Positions 16,272 to 26,399 of a stretch of 64,000 nt of DNA are shown here, in pieces. Position numbers and translations under genes: made by a program. Positions within the stretch are counted from its first letter, which is position 1; each line of letters opens with the position of its first letter. The stretch is taken from positions 1,364,001 to 1,428,000 of the forward strand of contig NZ_RBXJ01000001.1 in NCBI RefSeq assembly GCF_003635115.1, in the 5' to 3' direction. The notes under the pieces were generated by a model. That model worked only from the letters and a program-made list of their open reading frames with translations. It did no database searches and was not told where the DNA came from. Source of the stretch: Microbacterium sp. AG1240. GTDB taxonomy: Bacteria > Actinomycetota > Actinomycetes > Actinomycetales > Microbacteriaceae.

Positions 16272-18315
16272 AGTCCTCCAGGCCGCGGCGCTTCAGCAGC
16301 GGCGCGATCTGGGCGGTACGCCCGCGGAAGTCCCGATAAGCCTCGAGCGGGTCCTTCGACCCGCCGACGCCGAGCAGGCGGTCGCGGAAGCGGTCGCCGT
16401 TCTCCCTTGTCAGCCCGCCGCTCTCGCGGAACCACTCGACCGTGTCGGCATCGAGCACCTCGCTCCAGATGTACGAGTAGTAGCCCGCGCTGTAGCCGCC
16501 CGAGAAGATGTGCGCGAAGTACGTCGACGAGTAGCGGGGTGGCACGGTCGGGTCGTCGAGGCCGATATCGGCGAGTGCCGTCTCTTCGAACTCGGCCACG
16601 TCGATCTCTCGCGACGACTCTGCGGCCGACAGGGAATGCCACGCCTGATCGATCCAGGATGCGGCGAGGTACTCACTGGTCGCGAAGCCCTGGTTGAAAG
16701 CCTCGGTCGCCGCGAGTTTGACGACCACCGCGGAGGGGAGCGCCTCGCCGGTCTCGTGGTGCCGAGCGTAGTTCGCCAGCACCTCGGGCCAGAAGATCCA
16801 CATCTCGTTGACCTGGCTGGGGAACTCGACGAAGTCGCGGAAGACCGCCGTGCCGCCGAACGACGGATAGGTGACCGTCGCGAACAGCCCGTGCAGAGCG
16901 TGCCCGAATTCGTGGAACAGCGTGGTGACCTCGTCGAGCGAGAGCAGAGTGGGCTGGCCGGAGGCGGGGCGATTGACGTTGAGGTTGTTCACGACGACGG
17001 GAGAGGTGCCCCGCAGGGCGGACTGCACCACGATCGAGTTCATCCAGGCCCCGCCGCGTTTGGTGTCGCGGGTATAGAGGTCGAGGATGAACAGGCCGAG
17101 CGCCGAACCATCGGGGTTCGTCACCTCGAAGACCCGGGCCTCGGGATGATAGGCCGCGAGATCGTGACGCTCGGAGATCGTGATGCCGTAGAGCTTCTCT
17201 GCCGCGAAGAAGACGCCGTCCTGCAGAACGCGCTCCGCCTCGAACCACGGTCGAAGCGCAGCGGTATCGAGGTCGTACTCGGCCTGACGAACCTTCTCGG
17301 TGTAGAACGCCCAGTCGTGGGCTTCGACCTCGACGCCGTCGGCGGCGGCGATGGCGCGCAGCTTCTTGCGTTCGAGCTGCGCGTTTCGCGCGGCGGGAGA
17401 GGCGAGGCGGCGCAGCAGGTCGTGCACCGCAGCGGGAGAGCCGGCCGTCTCGTCCGCAGTCACGTACGCGGCGTGGCTCGCGAAACCGAGGAGCGCCGCC
17501 CGCTCGGCGCGGAGTCGCACGATCTCCAGGAGCACGGGACGGTTGTCGTGGGCACCGGGGCGGCGGCCGCGCAACCGCGACGCGTCCAGAATGCGGCGAC
17601 GGCTCTCGCGATTCGTCAGGGCCGCGAGGTAAGGGTGTCCGGTGAACAGGGGGAGCGTCACGACGAAGCGACCGTCGAGGCCGCGGTCGGATGCCGCCTG
17701 CGAGGCGGCCGACAACTGGCCCGCGTTGAGTCCGTCGAGCTCGACGGCGGTGTCGAAGACGACGGCAAGAGCGTTCGTGTCTGACAGAAGATTCTTCTCG
17801 AACGTGGTCGTCAGGACGGCGAGTCGTTCGTTGACGGCTGTGAGTCGCGTCTTGTCCTTCTCTCCGAGGCCGGCTCCGGCTCGTGACATCTCGCGGAAGC
17901 GACGCTCGACGAGGTAACGCTGCTCTGCCGAGAGGTCGAGATCATCGAGCCGATCGTGGAGGGTTCGCACGCGATCGAACAGTCGCACATCCAGCTCGAT
18001 CGCATCGTGGTGGGCGGACATCCGGGGTGCGAGGGCCTCCTCGATCTCCTGCACCGCGCCGGTGGCATCCGCGGAGGCGATCGTGTAGAAGGCGCTGGCT
18101 ACTCGTCCGAGGAGTTCTCCGCTTTTCTCCAGCGCGAGCATCGTGTTCTCGAAAGTCGGCGCATCCGCGCTCGTGGCGATGCGCTCGACCTCCTCGCGCT
18201 GCCGCGCGAATCCCTCCGCGAAAGCCGGGAGGTAGTGATCGGTGTCGATCGACGCGTAGGCGGGAAGCCCGAAGGGGAGGGTGGGCGGGCGCAGGAAGGG
18301 GTTATCGGCAGCCAT
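16270..18315 (-). CDS. dcp: M3 family metallopeptidase (peptidyl-dipeptidase Dcp type)
   Basis: Cytosolic zinc oligopeptidase that degrades short peptides, possibly those released by Clp. The zinc site HEFGHALH (about residue 465) and the downstream substrate-loop segment [16 protein letters not shown] (near residue 610) are classical thimet/Dcp features. Length is 681 aa, matching Dcp. ATG 18315 is 6 nt from a minus-strand TAGGGT (18322-18327), so the mRNA is probably leaderless. It is divergent from the ArsR-like operon. The substrate preference (dipeptidyl carboxypeptidase versus oligopeptidase A) is inferred from family resemblance only. Confidence 0.92.
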   Translation of the reverse strand: MAADNPFLRPPTLPFGLPAYASIDTDHYLPAFAEGFARQREEVERIATSADAPTFENTMLALEKSGELLGRVASAFYTIASADATGAVQEIEEALAPRMSAHHDAIELDVRLFDRVRTLHDRLDDLDLSAEQRYLVERRFREMSRAGAGLGEKDKTRLTAVNERLAVLTTTFEKNLLSDTNALAVVFDTAVELDGLNAGQLSAASQAASDRGLDGRFVVTLPLFTGHPYLAALTNRESRRRILDASRLRGRRPGAHDNRPVLLEIVRLRAERAALLGFASHAAYVTADETAGSPAAVHDLLRRLASPAARNAQLERKKLRAIAAADGVEVEAHDWAFYTEKVRQAEYDLDTAALRPWFEAERVLQDGVFFAAEKLYGITISERHDLAAYHPEARVFEVTNPDGSALGLFILDLYTRDTKRGGAWMNSIVVQSALRGTSPVVVNNLNVNRPASGQPTLLSLDEVTTLFHEFGHALHGLFATVTYPSFGGTAVFRDFVEFPSQVNEMWIFWPEVLANYARHHETGEALPSAVVVKLAATEAFNQGFATSEYLAASWIDQAWHSLSAAESSREIDVAEFEETALADIGLDDPTVPPRYSSTYFAHIFSGGYSAGYYSYIWSEVLDADTVEWFRESGGLTRENGDRFRDRLLGVGGSKDPLEAYRDFRGRTAQIAPLLKRRGLED

Positions 18316-18365
18316 TCGTCCACCCTACGTCGGAGGTCGACAGCCTCAGGCGCGGTGGTGAGAGC

Positions 18366-18413
18366 ATGCAAAGATAATGTTGCAAATGAATGTTGGCAAA
18401 GGTATCTTTGCAT
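18366..18413 (+). promoter_or_regulatory. Promoter and inverted-repeat operator of the ArsR-like operon
   Basis: -35 TTGCAA (18380-18385), a 17-bp spacer and -10 TATCTT (18403-18408) precede the ATG by 6 nt. An 11-bp perfect inverted repeat, ATGCAAAGATA (18366-18376) and TATCTTTGCAT (18403-18413), brackets the promoter, with the right arm over the -10 box. TTGCAAA and TTGGCAAA sequences between the arms may be further half-sites. Autoregulation by the downstream regulator is inferred. Confidence 0.7.
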
Positions 18414-18414
18414 C

Positions 18415-19026
18415 ATGACCGAGCCGCACACAGAGCGATTCCCCGCGAGAACAGACCGTGTCCTCGACGTCGGCGCCCTCCGAGCCCTCGCCCATCCGCT
18501 GCGCGTGCGCATCTTCGACATGCTCAGCCAGTACGGGCCGCAGACCGCGAGTTCCCTCGCGGAGCGCCTCGGCGAGTCGAGCGGTGCGACCAGCTACCAC
18601 CTCCGCGCCTTGGCGAAGCATCAGCTCATCCGCGAAGTGGAGGGGCGCGGAACAGCGCGGGAGCGATGGTGGGAGCGCCCGGCGGGCGGGATCGAGCTCA
18701 CCAACCCGGATGCGATGAGAACGCCGGCCGGGCGGGCCGTCTCGCAGATGGTCATGAGCGAGTTCCTGCGCAACCGCCACGAGCAACTGGCGGAATTCTC
18801 CGAACGCGGGATCGACGCGGAGACCGCCGAGTGGCGCGACGCCGTGATCCTGTCCACGGCGAACACGCGGTTGACCGTCGAACAGACACGCGAACTCTCT
18901 CGCTCGATCCAGGCGCTGCTCGACGCCGCCGTAGACACTCATCGAGATCAGACCGGCGACGGCGTGAGGCCGGTCACTATTCGCGCCGACGTGTTCCCGC
19001 TTCCGGAGTTGGGAGACGAACGATGA
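18415..19026 (+). CDS. ArsR/HTH_20-type winged-helix transcriptional regulator
   Basis: DNA-binding regulator of 203 aa. Residues about 15-95 form a winged helix (LRALAHPLRVRIFDML, ASSLAERLGESSGATSYHLRALAKHQLI, then the wing EGRGTARERWWERP), typical of ArsR-like regulators that accompany MFS genes. The C-terminal half is helical and probably dimerises or senses a ligand; no metal-binding cysteines are seen. The ATG lies 6 nt after TATCTT, leaderless style. Its stop overlaps the next start by ATGA. With the small protein and MFS gene it forms a tightly coupled operon, presumably repressing the transporter. Confidence 0.85.
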   Translation: MTEPHTERFPARTDRVLDVGALRALAHPLRVRIFDMLSQYGPQTASSLAERLGESSGATSYHLRALAKHQLIREVEGRGTARERWWERPAGGIELTNPDAMRTPAGRAVSQMVMSEFLRNRHEQLAEFSERGIDAETAEWRDAVILSTANTRLTVEQTRELSRSIQALLDAAVDTHRDQTGDGVRPVTIRADVFPLPELGDER

Positions 19027-19232
19027 CCGTGCTGACCGCGTCACGACGCGTGGCGCGGGCGACGACCCTCGACCGCCTGCTCCGCGCCGCCGCACACGCG
19101 CTCGACGGCTACGTCAGCGCACGTCAGCGTCGGCGCCTCGACTCGCTGGAGTTGCACGGTCGACGACGGGCGGCCTCGGAAGCACAGCGTGACCGAGCCG
19201 GCGCTGTCGCCATGCAACTGATGCCGCGGTGA
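19023..19232 (+). CDS. Small basic hypothetical protein in regulator-MFS operon
   Basis: A 69-residue Arg/Ala-rich protein ([20 protein letters not shown]...) locked between the regulator and transporter by 4-nt overlaps on both sides (ATGA at 19023, GTGA at 19229). The overlaps support translation. No membrane segment or known domain is seen, and the function is unknown. Confidence 0.65.
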   Translation: MTVLTASRRVARATTLDRLLRAAAHALDGYVSARQRRRLDSLELHGRRRAASEAQRDRAGAVAMQLMPR

Positions 19233-20488
19233 CGTCCCGACCGGTCGATGCGCCGCATCGGGGCCTCGGTCGCGACTTCGGCAAGCTGTGGACGGCAGCC
19301 GCCTTCAGCAACCTCGCCGACGGGGTGGGTCGCACCGCTGTGCCGCTCATCGCCGCCACTCTCACCCGCGATCCGCTGCTGATCTCCGTTCTGGGGGCTC
19401 TCGCCTTCGTGCCCTGGCTCGTCTTCGGCCTGCCGGCGGGCATGATCGTCGACCGTTTCGACAGGCGTTCCGTGATGGCCGTCGCGAACGTGCTGCGCGG
19501 TCTCGCCGCGGTGGGCCTCGCGCTCCTGACCGTGCTCGGTCGCCTCGACATCACCGCACTGCTCGTGGGCGCGCTCGTGTTCGGACTCGGTGAGACGCTC
19601 TTCGACAACGCAACGAACGCCGTCATCCCCGGCCTGGTCTCGCGGGACCAGCTGGACAGGGCCAACGGAAGGATCCAAGCCGCTCAGATCACGGTCGACA
19701 CCTTCGTTGCGACACCCATCGGCGGTCTCCTGTACGCGGTGTCCCTCGTGCTTCCCCTGTGGGTGGGGGCGGCGGGCTACCTCGTTCCGGTCGTCCTCGC
19801 TCTGCTGCTTCCCGCGGCGGCAGCGCGGCCGGCCGTCGCGTCGCCGGCCGGCTCGAGCCGGGCGCTCGGCTCCGCCCGCGACGCCGTGACATTCCTGTGG
19901 CGGCATCGATACCTGCGGGCCATGGTGGGGTTCACGGCGGTGATCGGCTCGGCGCTGAGCTTCGCCCAGGCGGTCACCGTGCTCTACTTCCTCGACGAGC
20001 ATTCGGTGCCGCCGGCCGCGTTCGGCTTCGTGACCGCCGGTATCGGGGTGGGCGCGCTGGCCGGCTCGCTCGTCGCCTCGTCGCTGGTGCGGCGCCTGGG
20101 ACGCGGTCCGGTCATGCTCGGAGCGAATCTGGTGTGCGCCGGTGGACTCGGTCTGACGGCCGTCGCCCCCGGGGTGTGGAGCGCGATGGTCTCATACGCC
20201 GTCTTCGCTTTCGCGGTGGCGATCTGGAACGTGCCGTGGGGCGCCCTACGCCAGCAGATCGTTCCCGGTGCTCTCTTCGGGCGCGTACTGGGAATCATCC
20301 GGATGCTGACCTGGGGCCTGTTCCCGATCGCGACCGTACTCGGCGGGTGGGTGTCGCGGGTCGACCTGCGACTTCCGTTCGCGATCGCCGCGGCCGTGGT
20401 GCTCGCAGCGACGCTCGTCTCCGTGCCTCTGCTGATCGGGGGCACGCGTGCGGCCGGGGCGGATCTTCCCGACCGGGTCGCGCGCTAG
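19229..20488 (+). CDS. MFS transporter, enterobactin-exporter/multidrug-like
   Basis: A 419-residue major facilitator with about 12 hydrophobic segments. The conserved loop motif between helices 2 and 3 appears as [13 protein letters not shown] (about residue 75), and a repeated form lies in the second half ([10 protein letters not shown]). The general look ([18 protein letters not shown] at helix 1) is of the EntS/drug-efflux group, so an exported small molecule is likely but unidentified. The GTG start overlaps the previous stop. It is the last gene of the operon; its end overlaps by 4 bp the end of the convergent VOC gene. Confidence 0.85.
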   Translation: MTSRPVDAPHRGLGRDFGKLWTAAAFSNLADGVGRTAVPLIAATLTRDPLLISVLGALAFVPWLVFGLPAGMIVDRFDRRSVMAVANVLRGLAAVGLALLTVLGRLDITALLVGALVFGLGETLFDNATNAVIPGLVSRDQLDRANGRIQAAQITVDTFVATPIGGLLYAVSLVLPLWVGAAGYLVPVVLALLLPAAAARPAVASPAGSSRALGSARDAVTFLWRHRYLRAMVGFTAVIGSALSFAQAVTVLYFLDEHSVPPAAFGFVTAGIGVGALAGSLVASSLVRRLGRGPVMLGANLVCAGGLGLTAVAPGVWSAMVSYAVFAFAVAIWNVPWGALRQQIVPGALFGRVLGIIRMLTWGLFPIATVLGGWVSRVDLRLPFAIAAAVVLAATLVSVPLLIGGTRAAGADLPDRVAR

Positions 20489-20895
20489 CGAGGCTGCTGG
20501 ATGCGCACCATGTTGCCCGCGGGGTCGCGCACCGCGCAGTCGAAGACGCCGTAGGGCTGCTCTGTCGGCTCCTGCACGATCTCTACCCCCGACGCCTCCA
20601 GCGCCTCGAAGGTGGCCAGGAGGTCGGATGTCGCGAGGTTGATGCCGAAGTAGCTCCCCTTGGCGATGAGGTCGAGCAGAATCCGGCTCTCCTCCGCGGT
20701 GAGATCGGGGTTGGCCGTCGGCGGGTGCAGCACGATCGCGGTCTCCGGCTGTGCGGCCGGGCCGACGGTGAGCCACCGCATCCCTTCGTATCCGACGTCG
20801 GTGCGCACCTCGAAACCGAGGAGGTCGCGGTAGAACCGCACCGACGCCTCCGGATCGGTGTGGGGCAGGTATGACTCGCGAATCGTGATGTCCAT
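20485..20895 (-). CDS. VOC/glyoxalase-superfamily protein
   Basis: 136-residue vicinal-oxygen-chelate fold protein with two beta-alpha-beta-beta-beta halves: [24 protein letters not shown] at the start, and [18 protein letters not shown] at the end, the usual VOC finish. Candidate metal ligands are His and Glu residues, but the set is not complete enough to claim glyoxalase I activity. The start MDITIRES is chosen because the longer frame upstream overlaps the AraC gene. The gene begins 10 bp after the AraC stop, so the pair is an operon, perhaps with the VOC protein as a resistance or detoxification function. Confidence 0.85.
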   Translation of the reverse strand: MDITIRESYLPHTDPEASVRFYRDLLGFEVRTDVGYEGMRWLTVGPAAQPETAIVLHPPTANPDLTAEESRILLDLIAKGSYFGINLATSDLLATFEALEASGVEIVQEPTEQPYGVFDCAVRDPAGNMVRIQQPR

Positions 20896-20905
20896 GCCGC
20901 TCACG

Positions 20906-21352
20906 CTAGAGCGCCCGCACGACGGGCGCTTCTCGATTCCTGACCGGTCGCATGACGAATCGCGTGACGCAGCTGGGCAGCTCCGCAGCATCCGCGGCGC
21001 TCTCACGGCGGTAGCCGTCCGGCGACGTTCCGACGATCTCGGTGAACCTCGTGCTGAACGTGCCGAGCGAGGAGAAACCCACCGCGAAGCACACCTCGGT
21101 CACCGAGAGGTCGCCCCGTCGCAGCAGCGCCGTGGCGCGCTCGATGCGCCGCGTCAGGAGGTACGCGTACGGCGATTCGCCGTAGGCGAGACGGAACTGG
21201 CGGCTGAGGTGGCCCGCCGACATGTGCGCACCACGAGCGAGGGCCGCGACGTCGAGGGGCCTGCTGTGCTCGCGATCGATACGGTCGCGCACCTTTCGGA
21301 GCCGCGTCAGCTCCTCGCGTCGCGGGTCGGGGCTGCTGGCCATGCCGGCCAT
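20906..21352 (-). CDS. AraC-family transcriptional regulator (DNA-binding domain only)
   Basis: 148 aa. Two helix-turn-helix motifs fill residues about 30-120: LDVAALARGAHMSAGHLSRQF and LSVTEVCFAVGFSSLGTFSTRF followed by the family end GTSPDGYRR. There is no separate ligand-binding domain, so it resembles the short SoxS/MarA-like class. The start could be ATG 21352 or ATG 21343. It is co-transcribed with the VOC gene downstream, which is the most likely target. Confidence 0.88.
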   Translation of the reverse strand: MAGMASSPDPRREELTRLRKVRDRIDREHSRPLDVAALARGAHMSAGHLSRQFRLAYGESPYAYLLTRRIERATALLRRGDLSVTEVCFAVGFSSLGTFSTRFTEIVGTSPDGYRRESAADAAELPSCVTRFVMRPVRNREAPVVRAL

Positions 21353-21376
21353 CGTGCCAGAACCGCGGCCCGACGG

Positions 21377-21649
21377 TCAGTCCTGGCCGGAGTAGTCCCG
21401 GTCGGAGAACTGCTCGTGCTCGTGGTGCGTGACGACCGCTTCACCCGAGCGATCCAGCGTGACGATGATGCCCGTATCGAGCTCGACGACCGGACGCCCT
21501 TCGAGCCAGGTGAGCGTCCACCGCGGTGCGGGCTGGCCGAACTGGTCGGCCGGGAGCGACGTCTCGACCGCGGCGATCTGGGCATGCAGGCTGGCGGGGA
21601 CCGCCGACGGGGGAGTGGATCCGGAGGTCCAGCGTGTACCGAGTTGCAT
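21377..21649 (-). CDS. Hypothetical protein downstream of valS
   Basis: 90-residue soluble protein (MQLGTRWTSGSTPP...) with a HEHEQF stretch near the acidic C-terminus. It starts 1 bp after the valS stop, so it is translationally coupled to valS. I know no function; the short beta-rich core (RWTLTWLEGRPVVELD) suggests a small folded domain. Confidence 0.7.
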   Translation of the reverse strand: MQLGTRWTSGSTPPSAVPASLHAQIAAVETSLPADQFGQPAPRWTLTWLEGRPVVELDTGIIVTLDRSGEAVVTHHEHEQFSDRDYSGQD

Positions 21650-21650
21650 G

Positions 21651-24224
21651 TCAGGCCTCCTGGGGGGCGAGTTCGATGCCCGTGACGGCGGTCGTCTCGG
21701 CGTCTTCGAACACGATGGTCTCGATGCGTCCGACGGCCTTGAGGTCGCCCTCGGCCGATCGCAGCGCGGCGGTGTGCGGGGAGGCGACGGTTGCGACGGC
21801 CACCACGGTCTTCTGAGAGACCTTCGCCTCGGTCTTGGCCCGGCGGATGCCGATGAGCGCCTCGCCGACGGCGCTCAGCACTGCCGGGTCGCCCGAGGAG
21901 CCGATCGGAGCCGGCCACGGGGCATGGTGCACCGATCCTTCGTTGAACCACGACCAGGCCTCCTCCGAGGCGAACGACACGACCGGTGCGAACAGGCGCA
22001 GGATCGTCGAGAGCGCGATCCTCAGCGAGAGCGCCGCCGATGCCTGTCCGACGTCGGTCTGGTCGTACGCGCGCTCCTTCACCAGTTCGAGATAGTCGTC
22101 GCAGAAGGTCCAGAAGAACGACTCGGTGATCTCCAGGGCGCGAGCGTGGTCGTAGGCCTCGAGGGCCTTCGTCGCGTCGCGCACCACCTGGTCGAGCGTC
22201 GCGAGCATCGACGCGTCGAGGGCGTGCGTGACCTCGGCGTCTTCGGGCACCGGGAACGACAGCACGAACTTCGCCGCGTTCAGGATCTTGATCGCGAGGC
22301 GCCGGCCGATCTTGATCTGGGTGGGGTTCTGCGGGTCGAAGGCGGCGTCCGTGCCCAGCCGACTCGAGGCCGCCCAGTAGCGCACGGCATCCGAACCGTG
22401 CTGGTGGAGGACGTCGGCGGGGGTGACCACGTTGCCCTTCGACTTCGACATCTTCTTGCGGTCGGGGTCGACGATGAACCCGGAGATCGCAGCATCCGAC
22501 CACGGTGACCGGCCGTCCTGCAGCGCGCTGCGCAGCAGGGTGGAGAACAGCCAGGTGCGGATGATGTCCTGCCCCTGGGGACGGAGGTCGAACGGGGCGA
22601 CGAGCTTCCAGAGGTCTTCGTCGCGCTGCCACCCGCCGGCCAGCTGCGGGGTGAGCGACGACGTCGCCCACGTGTCGAAGATGTCGCGCTCGGCGTCGAA
22701 CCCGCCCGGCACGCCTCGCTGGTCTTCGGTGTACCCCGGGGGGACGTCGGTCGTCGGATCCACCGGCAGGGACGCCGCATCGGGCGTCAGCACGCGGCCG
22801 TAGTCGCGCTCACCGTTCTCGTCGAGCGCGTACCAGACCGGGATCGGCACGCCGAAGAACCGCTGGCGCGACACGAGCCAGTCGCCGGTGAGACCGTTGG
22901 TCCAGTTCTCATAGCGAACGCGCATGAAGTCGGGGTGCCAGGAGATCTCGCGGCCGAGGTCGAGGAGGCGCTCGCGCAGCGACTCGTCACGGGCGCCGTT
23001 GCGCAGGTACCACTGACGGGTCGAGACGATCTCGAGCGGACGGTCGCCCTTCTCGAAGAATTTCACGGCGTGCGTGAACGGGCGGGGGTCGCCCTCCATC
23101 TCACCGGACTCCTGCAGCAGCTCGACCACGCGCTTCTTGGCGCTGAACACGGTCTTACCGGCGAGCTCCGCATAGGCGGCCTTGGCGGCATCCGTCTCGA
23201 TCGCGTCGGGGGCGTCGGCGACGATGCGGCCGTCCTTGCCGATGATCGTGCGGTTGGGCAGGTCGAGTTCGCGCCACCAGATGATGTCGGTCACGTCGCC
23301 GAAGGTGCAGATCATGGCGATGCCGGAGCCCTTGTCGGGCTGGGCGAGCGGGTGGGCGAGCACCGGCACCTCGACGTCGAACAGGGGGGTGCGCATCGTC
23401 GTGCCGAACAGCGGCTGGTAGCGCTCGTCATCGGGGTGTGCGACGAGCGCGACGCACGCGGCGAGCAGCTCGGGCCGGGTGGTCTCGATGTGTACGTCGC
23501 CCGAGCCGTCGGCCTTGTGGAAGCCGAGGCGGTGGTAGGCGGCGGGTTGGTCGCGATCCTCGAGCTCCGCCTGCGCGATGGCCGAGCGGAAGTCGACGTC
23601 CCACAGGGTGGGAGCGAGCGCCTGGTACGCCTCGCCACGGTCGAGGTTCTGAAGGAAGGCGGACTGGCTGGTGCGGATCGTGTCGCCGGAGATCGTGCGG
23701 TAGGTTTGCGTCCAATCGACGCTGAGGCCGAGATCGCGCCAGAGCGCCTCGAAGGCCTTCTCGTCCTCGGCGGTCAGCCTCTCGCAGAGCTCGATGAAGT
23801 TGCGGCGGCTGATCGGGCGCTGGTCGGCTGCCTTCGTGCTCTTGTTGTCGCCGCCCTCGAACGGGGGAGTGAAGTCGGGGTCGTACGGCAGCGACGGGTC
23901 GCACCGCACGCCGTAGTAGTTCTGCACACGGCGCTCGGTGGGCAGACCGTTGTCGTCCCAGCCCATCGGGTAGAACACGGTCTTCCCGCGCATGCGCTCG
24001 AAGCGCACCTTGACGTCGGTGTGCGTGTAGCTGAACACGTGACCGATGTGGAGACTCCCCGACGCGGTGGGCGGGGGAGTGTCGACCGAGAAGACGCCCG
24101 CGCGTCCGACCTCGGCGGCCTTCGCGCGATCGAAGTCGTAGGTTCCGGCTGCGGTCCACGCCGCATCCCACTTCGCTTCGAGGCCTTCGAGTACGGGCTT
24201 GTCGGGGATCTGCGCGTCGGACAT
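21651..24224 (-). CDS. valS: Valyl-tRNA synthetase
   Basis: Class I aminoacyl-tRNA synthetase charging tRNA-Val. Signature motifs are HIGH in SLHIGHVFSYTHTD (about residue 57) and KMSKS in DRKKMSKSKGN (about 590). The editing CP1 domain lies between them (HIETTRPELLAACVALVAHPDDERY). Length is 857 aa. The ATG at 24224 has GAGGAG 6 nt upstream; the longer frame is discarded. The C-terminal coiled-coil-like arm (RRAKTEAKVSQKTVV) is short, as in the actinobacterial/archaeal-type ValRS. The promoter -10 box TAGACT (24283-24288, minus strand) leaves a leader of about 50 nt with no T-box visible. Confidence 0.96.
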   Translation of the reverse strand: MSDAQIPDKPVLEGLEAKWDAAWTAAGTYDFDRAKAAEVGRAGVFSVDTPPPTASGSLHIGHVFSYTHTDVKVRFERMRGKTVFYPMGWDDNGLPTERRVQNYYGVRCDPSLPYDPDFTPPFEGGDNKSTKAADQRPISRRNFIELCERLTAEDEKAFEALWRDLGLSVDWTQTYRTISGDTIRTSQSAFLQNLDRGEAYQALAPTLWDVDFRSAIAQAELEDRDQPAAYHRLGFHKADGSGDVHIETTRPELLAACVALVAHPDDERYQPLFGTTMRTPLFDVEVPVLAHPLAQPDKGSGIAMICTFGDVTDIIWWRELDLPNRTIIGKDGRIVADAPDAIETDAAKAAYAELAGKTVFSAKKRVVELLQESGEMEGDPRPFTHAVKFFEKGDRPLEIVSTRQWYLRNGARDESLRERLLDLGREISWHPDFMRVRYENWTNGLTGDWLVSRQRFFGVPIPVWYALDENGERDYGRVLTPDAASLPVDPTTDVPPGYTEDQRGVPGGFDAERDIFDTWATSSLTPQLAGGWQRDEDLWKLVAPFDLRPQGQDIIRTWLFSTLLRSALQDGRSPWSDAAISGFIVDPDRKKMSKSKGNVVTPADVLHQHGSDAVRYWAASSRLGTDAAFDPQNPTQIKIGRRLAIKILNAAKFVLSFPVPEDAEVTHALDASMLATLDQVVRDATKALEAYDHARALEITESFFWTFCDDYLELVKERAYDQTDVGQASAALSLRIALSTILRLFAPVVSFASEEAWSWFNEGSVHHAPWPAPIGSSGDPAVLSAVGEALIGIRRAKTEAKVSQKTVVAVATVASPHTAALRSAEGDLKAVGRIETIVFEDAETTAVTGIELAPQEA

Positions 24225-24322
24225 CGAGAGCTCCTCGGTATGTGCGGCACTGTGTGAGCGTGCCTGAGTGTGGGTCGCCGCCAGTCTACCGGCGGGTGCG
24301 CAGGCGTCGTGCCCGGTCGATG

Positions 24323-24874
24323 TCAGGGCTCGGGCGTCGGCTGACGCATCCATTCGTTCCGTGTGATCTCGAAGACGAGGTGGGGCATGTCGACGCCGCG
24401 GTAGTGGGTCACGGTGCGCCGGCGCACCGACATGCCGTTGCGGATCGCGACGTTCATGCTGGCGAGGTTCGTGTCGCGGATCTTGGAGCACACCACGTCG
24501 ACCGGGAGGTTGCGGAAAGCCCAATCGCGGCAGGCGCGGGCGGCCTCCTGGGCGAATCCGCGGTGCCACCAGCGGCGGTCGAACAGATAGCCGACCTCCA
24601 CCATGGATCGCCCGTCGATGATCTGGCGGGTCGGTCCGCACTGGCCGATCATCTCGCCCGTCTCCCGCAGCGTCACCGCCCAGAGGGCGAATCCGTCGTC
24701 CGCGTACCGCTGCTGCGATCGAGCCAGCCAGGTGGCGATCTCGGTCGCGTCGAACGGCCCTTCATAGGCGGTCATGGTCTCGGCGTCGCCCATGATGGCC
24801 GTGAGTGACGGGATGTCGTCGGTCCCCATCTCCCGGAGGACGAGCCGGTCGGTCGTGGGGAGGGGGCGCATCAT
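24323..24874 (-). CDS. GNAT acetyltransferase (RimJ/RimL type)
   Basis: 183-residue N-acetyltransferase fold. Residues about 5-170 carry the RimL pattern: TDRLVLREMGTDDI, an acceptor-side segment, EVGYLFDRRWWHRGFAQEA for the acetyl-CoA loop, and N-x-ASMNVAIRNGM for the helix near the end. Substrate is unknown. ATG 24874 lies 6 nt after TAGCGT (24881-24886, minus strand), so a leaderless mRNA starting there is preferred over the second ATG. Confidence 0.85.
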   Translation of the reverse strand: MMRPLPTTDRLVLREMGTDDIPSLTAIMGDAETMTAYEGPFDATEIATWLARSQQRYADDGFALWAVTLRETGEMIGQCGPTRQIIDGRSMVEVGYLFDRRWWHRGFAQEAARACRDWAFRNLPVDVVCSKIRDTNLASMNVAIRNGMSVRRRTVTHYRGVDMPHLVFEITRNEWMRQPTPEP

Positions 24875-24971
24875 CCTCCGACGCTACCGCCGGCCCGCCG
24901 AGTGTGCCCGTTTCCGCCGTAGGCGCCCGAAATTCCGGGCACCCGTGGCGGGATCGGGCACTCTCGGCGCC

Positions 24972-26309
24972 TCAGCGGTCGGCGAGAGCCGGCTCGGCCG
25001 GCGCGGCGGAGCGGGCCGTCGAGTAACGGGCTGCCGCCCAGGCTGCGACGAGCGTGATCGCCGACATCACGGCGAGGATGACGCCGGGGTGCCACCAGGC
25101 GTAGTCCGTCTGCACGCCGAGGGCACCCGTGATCAGCGGCACGAATCCGCCGACGGTCGCGGCGAGCGCGTACGCGAACGAGAGCGCGGAGTAGCGGAAC
25201 GCATCGGGGAAGAGGTCGTTCATGAGCCCGCCGAGCGCCGCCCACGACATCGTCGGCAGGATGCCTCCGACCACCATGAGCGCGACGAGCACGCCGAAGT
25301 TCGCCTCCTGGAGGATGAAGTAGATCGGGAACGCGATGATGAGCGTGCCGAGAGCTCCCCACGCCACGACCTTCGCCGAGCCGATGCGCGCGGCGAGCGC
25401 TCCGAAGAGTGGGATCGTCACGAGCTGCAACAGGGCGCCGATCGTCGCGGCGATGAGGAGGTCGGTGTAGGCGTACCCGAGCTGTGTCGCCCCGTAATTG
25501 ATCGTGTACGTGTTCATGAGTCCGTACGACCCGATTCCGAGGAGCGCCGCTCCGGCCGCGATCGCCATGGCGGTGGGGCGCTGGCGGAACATCGTGAGGA
25601 AGGGCAGCCGGTCGCGACGCCCCTCGGCGACCACCTCGCGGAACACCGGTGTCTCGTCGATCGACCAGCGGAGGTAGAGCGAGACGAGGAGCAGCGGGAT
25701 GGCGATGAGGAAGGGGATGCGCCAGCCCCAGGCGACGAGCTCCTCGGTGGGCAGCGTCGCAGTCATCACGATGAACAGCGCCGCCGAGAGGATCGACCCG
25801 ATCGGTGAGCCCAGCTGCGGGATGGCGGCGTAGAAGGCGCGCTTCACGGGAGAGGCGTGCTCGGTCGCCAGCAGGATCGACCCGCCCCATTCGCCGCCGA
25901 GGGAGATTCCCTGGGCCAGACGCAGCACGACCAGCAGCACCGCCCCGATCCAGCCGGCCTGCGCGTAGGTCGGGAGCACGCCGATGAGGCCGGTGGCCAC
26001 ACCCATGATGGCGACCGTCCACAGCAGGGTCGCGCGGCGGCCGAGGCGGTCGCCCATGTAGCCGAAGATGATCGCGCCGATGGGTCGCACGACGAACGCG
26101 ATCGCGATGGTCGTGAACGACGCGAGGGTCGCGCCGGCGGTTCCGAGCGGCTCGAAGAACAGCGGACCGACGAAGAACGCCGAGAAGTAGGCGAAGACGT
26201 AGAAGTCGAAGGATTCGAGGGAGGTACCGACCATGGAGGCCACGGATACTCGGCGGGCGGAGGTCTTCGGGGCCGGAGGAGTCACGGATGCTGCGGTGGT
26301 CACGAGCAT
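24972..26309 (-). CDS. MFS transporter of the metabolite:H+ symporter (MHS) family
   Basis: About 445 residues with 12 predicted helices. The motif YMGDRLGRRATLL (helix 2-3 loop) and the helix-5 region RLAQGISLGGEWGGSILLATEHA are diagnostic of the MHS/ProP-ShiA group, which imports dicarboxylates, shikimate, proline/betaine and similar solutes. The substrate cannot be chosen from sequence. I start at ATG 26309 (MLVTTAAS); a GTG at 26321 is in frame but overlaps a TACCGG -10-like box. It is divergent from the ileS T-box leader. Confidence 0.87.
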   Translation of the reverse strand: MLVTTAASVTPPAPKTSARRVSVASMVGTSLESFDFYVFAYFSAFFVGPLFFEPLGTAGATLASFTTIAIAFVVRPIGAIIFGYMGDRLGRRATLLWTVAIMGVATGLIGVLPTYAQAGWIGAVLLVVLRLAQGISLGGEWGGSILLATEHASPVKRAFYAAIPQLGSPIGSILSAALFIVMTATLPTEELVAWGWRIPFLIAIPLLLVSLYLRWSIDETPVFREVVAEGRRDRLPFLTMFRQRPTAMAIAAGAALLGIGSYGLMNTYTINYGATQLGYAYTDLLIAATIGALLQLVTIPLFGALAARIGSAKVVAWGALGTLIIAFPIYFILQEANFGVLVALMVVGGILPTMSWAALGGLMNDLFPDAFRYSALSFAYALAATVGGFVPLITGALGVQTDYAWWHPGVILAVMSAITLVAAWAAARYSTARSAAPAEPALADR

Positions 26310-26392
26310 CCATCCTGCCACCGGTACGACCTTGTTGGACGCAGCGCAGAAAGTGGCGTGGGGTGCGGGCCCGGCGTTCCGCGCCCGACGCG

Positions 26393-26398
26393 TAGAAT
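26393..26398 (+). promoter_or_regulatory. ileS -10 box (TAGAAT)
   Basis: TAGAAT lies directly upstream of the T-box leader, so transcription should begin near 26404-26406. No good -35 is visible. Confidence 0.6.
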
Positions 26399-26399
26399 G

